A DNA stretch of 25,535 bases, from assembly GCA_003149915.1 (NCBI GenBank), contig QAMK01000025.1, forward strand, positions 1 through 25,535. The letters run 5' to 3'. Position 1 is the first letter of the stretch. The number at the start of each line of letters is the position of its first letter. The translations under genes and the position numbers were made by a program. This document shows, one piece after another, positions 15,962 to 23,174 of the stretch. The stretch comes from Bacillota bacterium (lineage in GTDB: Bacteria; Bacillota_I; Bacilli_A; RF39; UBA660). The notes under the pieces were generated by a model. That model saw nothing but the letters and a program-made list of their open reading frames with translations. It did no database searches and was not told the DNA's origin.

Positions 15962-16405
15962 CTACAAATCTAAATTCCCATCAAATAAATGTTCTGCAAT
16001 ATCTGAGAAATCTTCTTGGCTTTCTTGAAAGAATTTTTGCCAAGCATCTTCACTCCAAATTTCCAAACGGTCGCCGACACCGATTACCACGCAATCTTTG
16101 GTTAATCCGGCGTATTCTTTTAGTGAGGAAGTTATGCTGATACGACCTTGTTTGTCAAATTCAGAATTGATTGCTCCAGATAAGAAGAATCTTGAAAAAT
16201 TTCTTGCATCCTTCTTCGTAAACGGCAAGGTATTCAATTGATCAACCACTTTCTGCCAATCTAATTGCGAATACACGAATAAACATCCTTCCAATCCTCT
16301 TGTAACAACAAAGGAAGAACCGATAATTTCGCGAAACTTTGCCGGTATAATCAACCTTCCTTTGTCATCGATTGAATGATGATATTCACCCATTAGAGTT
16401 GCCAT
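15962..16405 (-). CDS. mraZ: Transcriptional regulator MraZ
   Basis: A 147-residue protein with two SpoVT/AbrB-like halves. The first carries MGEYHHSIDDKGRLIIPAKFRE and the second NSEFDKQGRISITSSLKEYAGL, both containing the D-x-x-G-R signature. MraZ forms rings that bind direct repeats upstream of its own gene and represses the mra/dcw operon. The start at 16405 has GGTGA six bases upstream. Three boxes in 10-bp phase lie immediately before the start (16413-16438), one touching the ribosome binding site, so feedback control of the operon is very likely. Confidence 0.96.
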   Translation of the reverse strand: MATLMGEYHHSIDDKGRLIIPAKFREIIGSSFVVTRGLEGCLFVYSQLDWQKVVDQLNTLPFTKKDARNFSRFFLSGAINSEFDKQGRISITSSLKEYAGLTKDCVVIGVGDRLEIWSEDAWQKFFQESQEDFSDIAEHLFDGNLDL

Positions 16406-16412
16406 AATGATT

Positions 16413-16438
16413 CACCACTTTTCCCCACCATTTACCAC
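16413..16438 (-). promoter_or_regulatory. Three MraZ boxes before mraZ
   Basis: Minus-strand GTGGTA (16433-16438), GTGGGG (16423-16428) and GTGGTG (16413-16418) occur at exact 10-bp intervals. This is the known architecture of MraZ targets, three or four G-T-G-G repeats one helical turn apart. A -10-like TATTAT/TATAGT lies just upstream near 16441-16450. The last box overlaps the GGTGA ribosome binding site. Confidence 0.82.
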
Positions 16439-16477
16439 TGCTACTATAATAGTAATGCAAATGAAATGGGATAGCAA

Positions 16478-16505
16478 CAAAAAAAGAGAAGTTTTTCTTC
16501 CCTTT
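16478..16505 (-). terminator. Intrinsic terminator of the small gene 16538-16789
   Basis: A 9-bp stem with one G-T pair (16483-16491 with 16497-16505, 5-base loop) is followed on the minus strand by seven T. It separates the small gene from the mraZ promoter. Confidence 0.78.
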
Positions 16506-16537
16506 ACATTTTTTTACGTTTTTGAACCAGTCCAATA

Positions 16538-16789
16538 TTAAATGATGTCAATTTCAATATCGTCTGGTATTTCTACGACGTCTGGTATTTTTGTTACTTC
16601 TTTTTCTTCTACTTTCGGTTTGGTACTCGCATATAGCGTTACATAATAGCTGACGAGTTCCATATCTCCAGATGCACGGTACTTATCGATCTGTTCTTGA
16701 TAAAACTCACGTTTTTCTTCTTTGCTATGACTTTGTGCATCCCATACATCTTTAATTGATTCTGTTTGTCCCTTTTTTTTCTTTCGCAT
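16538..16789 (-). CDS. Small charged hypothetical protein (83 aa)
   Basis: Not recognised. An 83-residue soluble protein: a Lys-rich N-terminus (MRKKKKGQ), a helical, charged middle (SKEEKREFYQEQIDKYRASGD), then a hydrophobic/Tyr stretch (LVSYYVTLYAS) and an acidic tail (PDVVEIPDDIEIDII). A GTG nine bases upstream (16798) is in frame, but the ATG at 16789 has AGGTGA five bases before it. It has its own terminator, and an extended -10-like TGATACAAT lies about 25 bases upstream, so it seems to be transcribed alone between thrS and mraZ. Confidence 0.72.
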   Translation of the reverse strand: MRKKKKGQTESIKDVWDAQSHSKEEKREFYQEQIDKYRASGDMELVSYYVTLYASTKPKVEEKEVTKIPDVVEIPDDIEIDII

Positions 16790-16859
16790 ATGCTTCACCT
16801 ATTATTATTGTATCATAACTACCAAGTAACAGGACTACTTTTTTATTTTCTTTACAAAT

Positions 16860-18623
16860 TTATTTACTGTAACAAGTTTTATTTTTGATTTCACTCTCAA
16901 TCATCGTAATAAATTCGTCCACTGTAACAGTCGTCGTATCTTTACTTTGATATCTTCTGTAACTTACCGTTTCATTCTTACCTTCTTCGTCTCCTAAAAT
17001 CAAGTTGAATGGAATTTTCTTCGTTTGGCTTTCTCTCATCTTGTATCCTAGTTTTTCGTTACGGTCATCAATGGATACCCGAATTCCAGCGCTTTCCAAT
17101 TTTTCATATACTTTCTTAGCATATTCTAGATGATGTTCTGAAATTGGTAAGATGTTCACTTGAACTGGACATAACCAAACTGGCAAGACACCCTTCGTTT
17201 CTTCTAGTAAGAAGGCAATGAAACGATCTAGAGAACCAAGAATTGCTCTATGGATGACAACTGGACGAACCTTGTTATTGTTTTCATCGATGTATTCTAG
17301 TTGGAATCTCTCTGGCAATTGATAATCTAATTGAACCGTAGATAAGGTTACATCGTGACCGATGGCACTGCGCACTTGGACGTCGATCTTTGGACCATAG
17401 AAAGCAGCTTCGCCTTCTGCTTCGTAGAATTCTGCACCGACTTCTTGTAAAATTTCACGAAGTGCTTTTTCACTCTTCTCCCATAACTCATCGTTACCAA
17501 AGTACTTCTCTGTATTTTCTTTGTCTCTTAGAGAAAGACGGAATTTATAATCTTTAAAGCCGAAGTCTTTATAAACATCTAAGATTAAGTCGATGACACC
17601 TTTTACTTCATCTTTAATCTGTTCTGGTGTACAGAAAATATGAGAATCGTTTTGCGTAAAGGCACGTGTTCTTTCGATTCCACAAAGAGCACCAGATGCT
17701 TCGTAACGGAAATCGTTTGCAATCTCTGCAATGCGCACTGGCAAATCTCTATAAGAGTGCATGAAGTTTTTATAAATCATCATATGATGTGGACAGTTCA
17801 TCGGACGTAATACGTAAGACTCATTATCTAGTTCCATAGCAGGAAACATATCGTCTTTATAATGGTCCCAGTGTCCAGATGTCTTATACAAATCGACATT
17901 TCCTAAAGACGGTGTCATGACGTGTTTGTATCCTAGATGAACTTCTTTATCCGTGATGTAATCTACTAAGGCACGACGAACGATGAATCCATTTGGAAGC
18001 CACATTGGAAGACCCTTTCCGACTAGATCTGCGAACATGAATATGCCCATATCTTTACCGATTTTACGATGGTCTCTCTGTTTGGCATCTTCTAACTCTG
18101 CCAAGTGCTTATCTAAACTTTCTTGATCAAAGAAGCAGACACCGTAGATTCTTTGTAACATCTTGTTTTTAGAGTCACCCTTAAAGTAAGCACCACTTAC
18201 TTTTAACAGTTTAAAGTACTTTAATTCTTTTGTCGTCTCTACGTGTGGACCACGGCATAGATCCGTGAAGTCACCTTGTGTATAACAAGAGATAACCGTA
18301 TTCTCTTCATCCATTCTTTCGATTAAATCGATTTTGTACGGATCATCTTTAAACATTTCCAAAGCTTCTTCTTTTGAAAGTTCATGACGAACAATTCGTT
18401 TGTTATCTTTGGCACATTTTTTCATTTCTTTTTCGATTTTTGGTAAGTCGTCTTCTGTAATGACGTCATCTCCTAAATCGATATCGTAATAAAATCCCTC
18501 TTCGATCACTGGTCCAACCCAAAATGCTGCGTGTGGGTATAAGTGTTTCACAGCTTGGGCAAGTAAATGAGCACAAGAGTGATTTAATACTGCTAATTTT
18601 TCATCTTCTTTAAAATTTACCAT
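16860..18623 (-). CDS. thrS: Threonyl-tRNA synthetase lacking the TGS domain
   Basis: A 587-residue class II synthetase charging tRNA-Thr. The N-terminal TGS domain (about 60 residues) of the usual ~640-residue enzyme is absent: the protein starts almost at once with the editing domain motif HSCAHLLAQAVKH (15-27), with the second editing motif CRGPH near 123. The catalytic core has the zinc Cys in PMNCPHHM, motif 2 around IANDFRYEASG...TRAFTQNDSHIF, and motif 3 HRAILGSLDRF. The anticodon-binding domain begins at PVWLCPVQVNILP. The start at 18623 has GGAGGG five bases upstream, and no longer in-frame start exists, since the 67-aa gene ends ten bases before. Expression is controlled by the T-box leader upstream. 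Confidence 0.96.
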   Translation of the reverse strand: MVNFKEDEKLAVLNHSCAHLLAQAVKHLYPHAAFWVGPVIEEGFYYDIDLGDDVITEDDLPKIEKEMKKCAKDNKRIVRHELSKEEALEMFKDDPYKIDLIERMDEENTVISCYTQGDFTDLCRGPHVETTKELKYFKLLKVSGAYFKGDSKNKMLQRIYGVCFFDQESLDKHLAELEDAKQRDHRKIGKDMGIFMFADLVGKGLPMWLPNGFIVRRALVDYITDKEVHLGYKHVMTPSLGNVDLYKTSGHWDHYKDDMFPAMELDNESYVLRPMNCPHHMMIYKNFMHSYRDLPVRIAEIANDFRYEASGALCGIERTRAFTQNDSHIFCTPEQIKDEVKGVIDLILDVYKDFGFKDYKFRLSLRDKENTEKYFGNDELWEKSEKALREILQEVGAEFYEAEGEAAFYGPKIDVQVRSAIGHDVTLSTVQLDYQLPERFQLEYIDENNNKVRPVVIHRAILGSLDRFIAFLLEETKGVLPVWLCPVQVNILPISEHHLEYAKKVYEKLESAGIRVSIDDRNEKLGYKMRESQTKKIPFNLILGDEEGKNETVSYRRYQSKDTTTVTVDEFITMIESEIKNKTCYSK

Positions 18624-18633
18624 AATTTCCCTC

Positions 18634-18837
18634 CTATTTGATGCGATATACTTTTACGTGTTTCTTCTCTTTTCTATAAGGACGTTTCGTACCTGGATGC
18701 ATCGCTTGAAAAATCGTTTCCACATCTTTTCTATTACACCCTAATTCGGTTGCAATGAGATAATCGATTTCCCGTTTTTTCTCTTGGTCCTTGCATCTCA
18801 TGCTTTGTTTGCATAGTTCTGAAATATTACTACTCAT
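18634..18837 (-). CDS. Small basic protein co-transcribed with thrS (67 aa)
   Basis: Not recognised. A 67-residue soluble protein with a helical N-half (MSSNISELCKQSMRCKDQEKK), a segment LIATELGCNRKDVETIFQAM that could be helix-turn-helix-like, and a basic tail (KRPYRKEKKHVKVYRIK) suited to nucleic-acid binding. The ATG at 18837 directly follows the T run of the T-box terminator; its ribosome binding site AGGAG (18845-18849) is the 3' arm of that terminator. An in-frame ATG at 18873 lies inside the leader RNA and is not credible. The stop overlaps the thrS ribosome binding site. It is not Thr-rich, so it is not a simple leader peptide. Confidence 0.7.
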   Translation of the reverse strand: MSSNISELCKQSMRCKDQEKKREIDYLIATELGCNRKDVETIFQAMHPGTKRPYRKEKKHVKVYRIK

Positions 18838-18844
18838 AAAAAAA

Positions 18845-19046
18845 CTCCTATAGATTATTCTATAGGAGTGCAAAGCACGGTACCATCCTCGGTTTCACTT
18901 AATTTGTAGTGTAACGGACTTTTCCGGGACATCGTTTCCGAGCCTGCTCCAAAGTAGTAACCATTCACAGTTTTCTTTGTTTTCACCAACCACAAAGTCT
19001 CTTTTTAAAACTCATGAATCATCGTGTCTTTTTCATCGCATTTATA
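18845..19046 (-). ncRNA. T-box leader (threonine type) controlling the 67-aa gene and thrS
   Basis: The T-box sequence GGATGGTACCGTGC lies at 18875-18888. Two exclusive structures are visible. The antiterminator (18864-18889) pairs AGGA and GTGC with GCAC and TCCT around the TGGTACC bulge. The terminator is a perfect 9-bp stem (18845-18853 with 18860-18868) followed by seven T. The region 18895-19040 has stem-I-like sequence; the most likely specifier is ACT, a Thr codon, at 18956-18958, followed by A as is usual. Uncharged tRNA-Thr should stabilise the antiterminator and allow expression. The upstream limit is estimated from the promoter. Confidence 0.93.
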
Positions 19047-19051
19047 AGTTT

Positions 19052-19079
19052 ATTATACTACCATTTTTGGCTTTGTCAA
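19052..19079 (-). promoter_or_regulatory. Promoter of the T-box/thrS unit
   Basis: Perfect TTGACA (19074-19079) and TATAAT (19052-19057) on the minus strand with 16-base spacing. The -35 hexamer starts at the base after the desulfoferrodoxin stop codon, leaving no room for a separate terminator of the upstream operon. Confidence 0.92.
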
Positions 19080-19445
19080 TTACTCAACTTCTTTTTTCCA
19101 AACACCATGTTTGTTACAGTAAGCGTAGATGATGCTGCCCTTTTCATAAGGAGCAACTAGTTCTGGTACATCTCCTGGTTTTAAGTTCACTTTATAAACT
19201 TGTTTTTCTGTTTGAACAATAATCCATTCGATGTAATGGTCACTTTCCATAACGTGATTTACTTTGGCACGGATATTGTTTCCTTCTACTTCGTATGTTG
19301 GAACGTGTTTCTCAAAACTGGCATCGACACTATTTGGAACTAACTCTGTCATTTCCTGTCCACAACAAATTAATTTTCCATTTCCTTCTAGAACTTCTAC
19401 AACAGTTCCACAAATCATACATTTTTTAAATTTTAATTCTTTCAT
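19080..19445 (-). CDS. Desulfoferrodoxin (superoxide reductase, two-iron type)
   Basis: A 121-residue protein that reduces superoxide to peroxide in the cytoplasm. The N-terminal desulforedoxin domain has all four iron cysteines (C9, C12, C27, C28). The catalytic centre II ligands are visible: His47 in EKHVP, with the conserved Lys46 beside it, His64 and His70, and Cys110 and His113 in YCNKHGVW. Length and residues match complete 2Fe-SOR proteins. The start at 19445 follows AGGAGG. It lies eight bases after the RNB exonuclease gene in a dnaI-rnb-dfx unit. Superoxide reductase rather than dismutase fits an anaerobe. Confidence 0.96.
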   Translation of the reverse strand: MKELKFKKCMICGTVVEVLEGNGKLICCGQEMTELVPNSVDASFEKHVPTYEVEGNNIRAKVNHVMESDHYIEWIIVQTEKQVYKVNLKPGDVPELVAPYEKGSIIYAYCNKHGVWKKEVE

Positions 19446-19453
19446 AATTCCTC

Positions 19454-21436
19454 CTATTTCTTTGGTTTACATAAATTCTTTCGATGGACATATGTTTTTA
19501 CAAAATCCAGCAATGGTTCTTGTTTGGCATTTACTTCTTGGGCAATCATTGATAACTCCGATTCTAAACTGTAGATAATGGCATTATCAGGTTGTCTAAA
19601 ATACCATTCATCCATGGCATAATTATTGGCCATATCGACGTATCTTCTGATTGGCGATGTATTATGGCTATAGGCATCTAAACCCATACCAGTATGTCCT
19701 TTATTGATTGTATCATAGACTGCTTTTGGCATCAAGTTAGCCATGTGCTCTAAGAATTGTTTCATTTCAGCCGTATCGCGCGATGCTTGAATGCCGTCTT
19801 TCAATTGTTGCAAATGTCTTTTCGTTTCTTCATCCACCGTATGATTTCGATAAATGAATGGCATATGATGGCGATTTGCATATCTTGCAATTTGATGATT
19901 GGCTGCAGTCATTGCTATTTCAACGATTCTCTCTGCTGCTGTCACGCCGGAAATACGGCTTCCTGTAATATCTTGTTCCGTATGTTTTACTTCTTCATAA
20001 AGATTGTCAATATTCATTTTTTTACTTAGTAAATTCGTTGCAGCAGAAAGAGCAAAAAGCGTATCGTCAGCATCGCAAGTAGAACTTCCTGCATTTAAAA
20101 TGTAGTTTGCTTGGCTATACGTCAAATTGCGATTCACTTGAATAATCGATTTTATAAATTTTTCTTTGGAAATGCTTCCATCCGGTTCAATCCAGAAGAA
20201 ATACGATCTAGCATATCGATATTTTCCTTGGTTTAAAGAAAAGTAGTTCTCCGTCAACTCGCTCGGTAACATTGGAATCATATATTCGCTATCGATATAG
20301 ATACTGGAAGTCCGAAGACGAGCTTCATAATCCAGTTGCGAATTTTGAGGAATCATCTCACAAGGATCAGCAATGTGAACACCCAAGATGATTTGATCGC
20401 CTTCGATATGGGCCGATAAGGCATCGTCGATTTCTTTGGTATTATCCCCATCGATAGAGACGATACAAAGAGAAGTCAACAATTGATGGTGTTGATCACT
20501 TTCCGGTTTTGCCTCTTTGGCATACCAAGTGAATTCTCCTAGGGCACTACTATCAAATTGGGTAGAAACTCCATATCTTTTGGCAGGTTTTTTTACACTT
20601 CCATACTCTTTTCCAAAGAAAGATATTTTATCTTCTAGCTTTGATAATTCTGATTGAAATTTAGAATATCCAATGTCCGAAAAATCTGTATTAGGCGTTT
20701 TCTTTCTGGTTTTAATTTTGTTTAATATTTTGTTTCTCGTTTCATAATCGATAGAAAACTTAGGAGAAGATAAAATCATATCTAAGACTTTGTCAAAGTA
20801 CAAAATATTTCCGACATCGCTCAAAGAATGATATTTGGTATAGCTATATAACTCATCTAAATAAGCATCGATCACGTTTACGACTAGTGGTTCATGAAAT
20901 TCATCTGTGATGTTGACTAAATATGGAAATGACTTGATGATTTCTTTGATAAACGAAGTGTTTCTCTGTTCAAAAATCAAATACGAAATTAAACTGTACT
21001 TATCGCCGTAGTAATGGTTTCTAAAGTCGTACAAACCAGCAATTTTTAATTCTTCAATCAAGTTGATGCATTGTTTGGCAATGGTTCTACTCTCTTCGTC
21101 TTGATGAATGATATCTTCATCATCGTGAAGACGACGATGCAAGGTATCGTGAGTAGCATTGATAATCGGTACTAAGTTTTCGAACTCTAAATGCTCGTTC
21201 TTCTGTAATATCTCCGATATGTATGGAAATATTTTCACGATATATGAATAATCTGCCAAAACTGGTTCCCTAACGACCGTATTTAAAATGATTAGCAATT
21301 TTTTTGCTAACGTCCGTGGCTTATAGTCGGATGCTTTCGATAACTCTTCTAAAGAGTAATCCTCATCTTCTTCCAACAGTCTTTGCAGTTCTACAATTTT
21401 TAAATCTCTCGTATTCATCATATATCGTTTTTCCAT
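19454..21436 (-). CDS. RNB-domain exoribonuclease with atypical architecture
   Basis: A 660-residue protein of the RNase II/R superfamily, which degrades RNA 3' to 5'. The RNB domain spans about 320-610: the metal site is SIDGDNTKEIDDALS (327-341), followed by LGVHIADP, the middle motif LTYSQAN, and NTSPIRRYVDM (592-602), whose Arg residues contact the scissile phosphate. The second acidic position of the metal site (Asp207 in E. coli RNase II) is Glu here. The N-terminal ~300 residues show no cold-shock domains; they begin with a helix-turn-helix-like segment (YSLEELSKASDYKPRTLAKKLL) and remain helical. There is no C-terminal S1 domain. The start at 21436 has AGGAGAGG upstream, two bases after the dnaI stop. 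RNase R is the nearest functional guess. Confidence 0.88.
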   Translation of the reverse strand: MEKRYMMNTRDLKIVELQRLLEEDEDYSLEELSKASDYKPRTLAKKLLIILNTVVREPVLADYSYIVKIFPYISEILQKNEHLEFENLVPIINATHDTLHRRLHDDEDIIHQDEESRTIAKQCINLIEELKIAGLYDFRNHYYGDKYSLISYLIFEQRNTSFIKEIIKSFPYLVNITDEFHEPLVVNVIDAYLDELYSYTKYHSLSDVGNILYFDKVLDMILSSPKFSIDYETRNKILNKIKTRKKTPNTDFSDIGYSKFQSELSKLEDKISFFGKEYGSVKKPAKRYGVSTQFDSSALGEFTWYAKEAKPESDQHHQLLTSLCIVSIDGDNTKEIDDALSAHIEGDQIILGVHIADPCEMIPQNSQLDYEARLRTSSIYIDSEYMIPMLPSELTENYFSLNQGKYRYARSYFFWIEPDGSISKEKFIKSIIQVNRNLTYSQANYILNAGSSTCDADDTLFALSAATNLLSKKMNIDNLYEEVKHTEQDITGSRISGVTAAERIVEIAMTAANHQIARYANRHHMPFIYRNHTVDEETKRHLQQLKDGIQASRDTAEMKQFLEHMANLMPKAVYDTINKGHTGMGLDAYSHNTSPIRRYVDMANNYAMDEWYFRQPDNAIIYSLESELSMIAQEVNAKQEPLLDFVKTYVHRKNLCKPKK

Positions 21437-21438
21437 CG

Positions 21439-22347
21439 TTAGCCTCTCCTATTCTTACTCTCTAATTTCATGGGAATGGAAACTTCTTTAATTCGTTCAA
21501 TAATTCTTCTGGCTTTGATTTTATCGACTCCCGAAGAAGAAATCGATAAGTGCATTTCTAACTCTTCAAGATTTAAGTTCGAAGTAAAGAATGTCGGTAA
21601 TTTTTCATCCATACGATATTGTAAGATTGGTCCAAGTACCTCATCCCTAGACCAAGCTGTTAAGTTCTCTGCTCCAATATCATCTAACAAAAGCAGTGAT
21701 GCATGGCATACTAGATTAAATTTTTCTTTGTAGTTATCCGAAAATGATTCTTTTAAACTACGTAAAAATTCAGGATAATACACGATTACCGATTTGACTC
21801 CACGATGGGCAAATTCATTTAATAAAGATGCAATTAAATAAGATTTTCCAGAACCAAACGAACCGTACAAATAAAGTCCTTTTACCGGTTTGGTTCCATA
21901 AGAATTCATAAATTCTTTAAAATAACGAATGATTTCAATACGATTTTTATCATCCGTATAAATATTCCGTAACGTTGCACTTTTTAATGCCTTTGGCATT
22001 TCAAACATGACAACGTTTTCTTGGTACGATTCCCGTTTTCTTTTTTCTACTTGATAGGGGCAAGCATCGTATGAAAAACTGATCATACGTTCATTTGCAG
22101 TTGGTGTTAAACAATATCCAACTTGTTTGTTTTTACACATTTCTAATCCTTCACAATGTTTACAATGCTTGCATTCTGCAAACGACTCTTGTAGGCGATG
22201 AGTATAGCGCATCAAAATTTCTTCTGTCGTCGGCAACGATAATACGAAACTCTTGAATTCTGGATCTTGAATGGCTTTGATGTAATCGTCTTGTAATTTT
22301 ATTTTATTTTTTGGTTTCCAAAGGAATAACTCTTTTGCTTGCCTCAT
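21439..22347 (-). CDS. dnaI: Primosomal helicase loader DnaI
   Basis: A 302-residue AAA+ protein that loads the replicative helicase at origins and restart sites. The N-terminal domain carries a zinc-type cysteine cluster (CKHCKHCEGLEMC...YCLT, about 59-80), as in Bacillus DnaI. The ATPase has Walker A GSFGSGKS, Walker B LLLLDDIGAE, sensor-like FFTSNLNLEEL and the Arg motif KARRIIERI. An upstream in-frame ATG at 22392 lies inside the terminator of the preceding operon and would add a hydrophobic 15-residue tail; the ATG at 22347 with GGTGAT five bases upstream is correct. It starts the dnaI-rnb-dfx unit. dnaB is not in the window. Confidence 0.93.
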   Translation of the reverse strand: MRQAKELFLWKPKNKIKLQDDYIKAIQDPEFKSFVLSLPTTEEILMRYTHRLQESFAECKHCKHCEGLEMCKNKQVGYCLTPTANERMISFSYDACPYQVEKRKRESYQENVVMFEMPKALKSATLRNIYTDDKNRIEIIRYFKEFMNSYGTKPVKGLYLYGSFGSGKSYLIASLLNEFAHRGVKSVIVYYPEFLRSLKESFSDNYKEKFNLVCHASLLLLDDIGAENLTAWSRDEVLGPILQYRMDEKLPTFFTSNLNLEELEMHLSISSSGVDKIKARRIIERIKEVSIPMKLESKNRRG

Positions 22348-22358
22348 CGCTATCACCA

Positions 22359-22403
22359 ATTCTATTGTAAAATACAACAAAAAAATAAGCAAGGAATTTG
22401 CTT
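22359..22403 (-). promoter_or_regulatory. Likely dnaI promoter overlapping the upstream terminator
   Basis: On the minus strand TTGCTT, in the 3' arm of the terminator hairpin, is followed after 17 bases by TACAAT (near 22365-22370), close to the dnaI start. The -35 match is moderate. The whole gap between the hairpin and the dnaI start is under 40 bases, so the promoter has little other room. Confidence 0.45.
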
Positions 22404-22406
22404 ATT
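22376..22406 (-). terminator. Intrinsic terminator after the hydrolase gene
   Basis: A perfect 9-bp stem AATAAGCAA / TTGCTTATT (22384-22392 and 22398-22406, 5-base loop) followed by T-rich sequence on the minus strand. Confidence 0.88.
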
Positions 22407-22415
22407 AAATTTCAT

Positions 22416-23174
22416 TTATTTACTGTCCGTACAAGTTTTATGGATGATTTCATCGGCGATGTCGATGATTTCTTCAATCTGTCCTGGACCTTTGAAACGA
22501 TGGTCTGCTCCCTCAATTTTATGAAGTGGAATGTGATGTTCTTCACAAAATTCGATCGAATCTCTAATTGGTACAAAGTCATCTACGGTACCATGAATAA
22601 TATCGATATCTGGACAGATTTCTCCTTTGTATAACGCGACTACATCATTTTTCATCACTTCATCTAGAAAGCTTTTCGTAACTTTCATGACGCGTTCGTA
22701 ACCAAAATCGAAATATCCTTTTTCTGCTACTTCATGGTTCATCTCTGGTGTCATGATGTTTTGTTCTAAAACTGTTCCCATGCGAATGGCAGGCGCTCTT
22801 AAAATAACATGACGGAATGCACCTGGATGTTCATGGTGATACAACAAGGCAAGATATCCTCCAAAACTCGTTGCAAATGCCACAATATCTCGCACGGCTG
22901 GATAGTTTTCCTTGACATAACGATAAACGGTATCCAAATCATCTAGACAATTTGCAACAGTTAATTCTTCACCACCCACTTCGCTTTCCCCGTGACCTGG
23001 CCAATCGAATGTAATTAGACCGATTCCCTCACTGACTACTCTTTCTTTTAAAGAGAGAATGCAACCACTTTTTTTATCTCCTGCAAAACCGTGTAATGCG
23101 ATGACAACGATTGTTGCTTTTTCCGGGATGCTGGCATCACAATCAATATTGTATTTTTTTCCTTTGATTATCAT
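22416..23174 (-). CDS. Alpha/beta hydrolase
   Basis: A 252-residue soluble esterase/lipase-like hydrolase. The oxyanion-hole region is VVIALHGFAGDKKSG; the nucleophile elbow is ATSFGG (Ser103), with Ala in place of the first Gly of G-x-S-x-G. The acid is Asp198 in HGTVDDFVP and the catalytic His is His225 in GADHRF, so the triad is complete. FDWPGHGES is the conserved strand-turn before the elbow. Overall it resembles cinnamoyl/feruloyl-esterase-like serine hydrolases (DUF1749/BD-FAE neighbourhood), but the substrate is unknown. Its ATG overlaps the stop of the preceding gene (ATGA), with AGGAGGAG upstream, so the two are translationally coupled. Confidence 0.9.
   Translation of the reverse strand: MIIKGKKYNIDCDASIPEKATIVVIALHGFAGDKKSGCILSLKERVVSEGIGLITFDWPGHGESEVGGEELTVANCLDDLDTVYRYVKENYPAVRDIVAFATSFGGYLALLYHHEHPGAFRHVILRAPAIRMGTVLEQNIMTPEMNHEVAEKGYFDFGYERVMKVTKSFLDEVMKNDVVALYKGEICPDIDIIHGTVDDFVPIRDSIEFCEEHHIPLHKIEGADHRFKGPGQIEEIIDIADEIIHKTCTDSK

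Noticed and set aside
12545..16405. Possible complete dcw cluster
   Set aside because: mraY, murD, murG and ftsW are not between PBP and murE or after it; only mraZ, rsmH, ftsL, PBP and murE are present here.
16815..16845. Plus-strand hairpin AAGTA...TACTT followed by T residues between thrS and the small gene
   Set aside because: The stem is only 5 bp and AT-rich, and no plus-strand gene leads into it.
18838..18873. Longer start for the 67-aa gene (ATG at 18873)
   Set aside because: It lies inside the T-box antiterminator/terminator RNA and has no ribosome binding site; AGGAG serves the ATG at 18837.
22348..22392. N-terminal hydrophobic extension of DnaI (possible membrane helix)
   Set aside because: The extension is the translated terminator and promoter of the gap; GGTGAT directly precedes the ATG at 22347.
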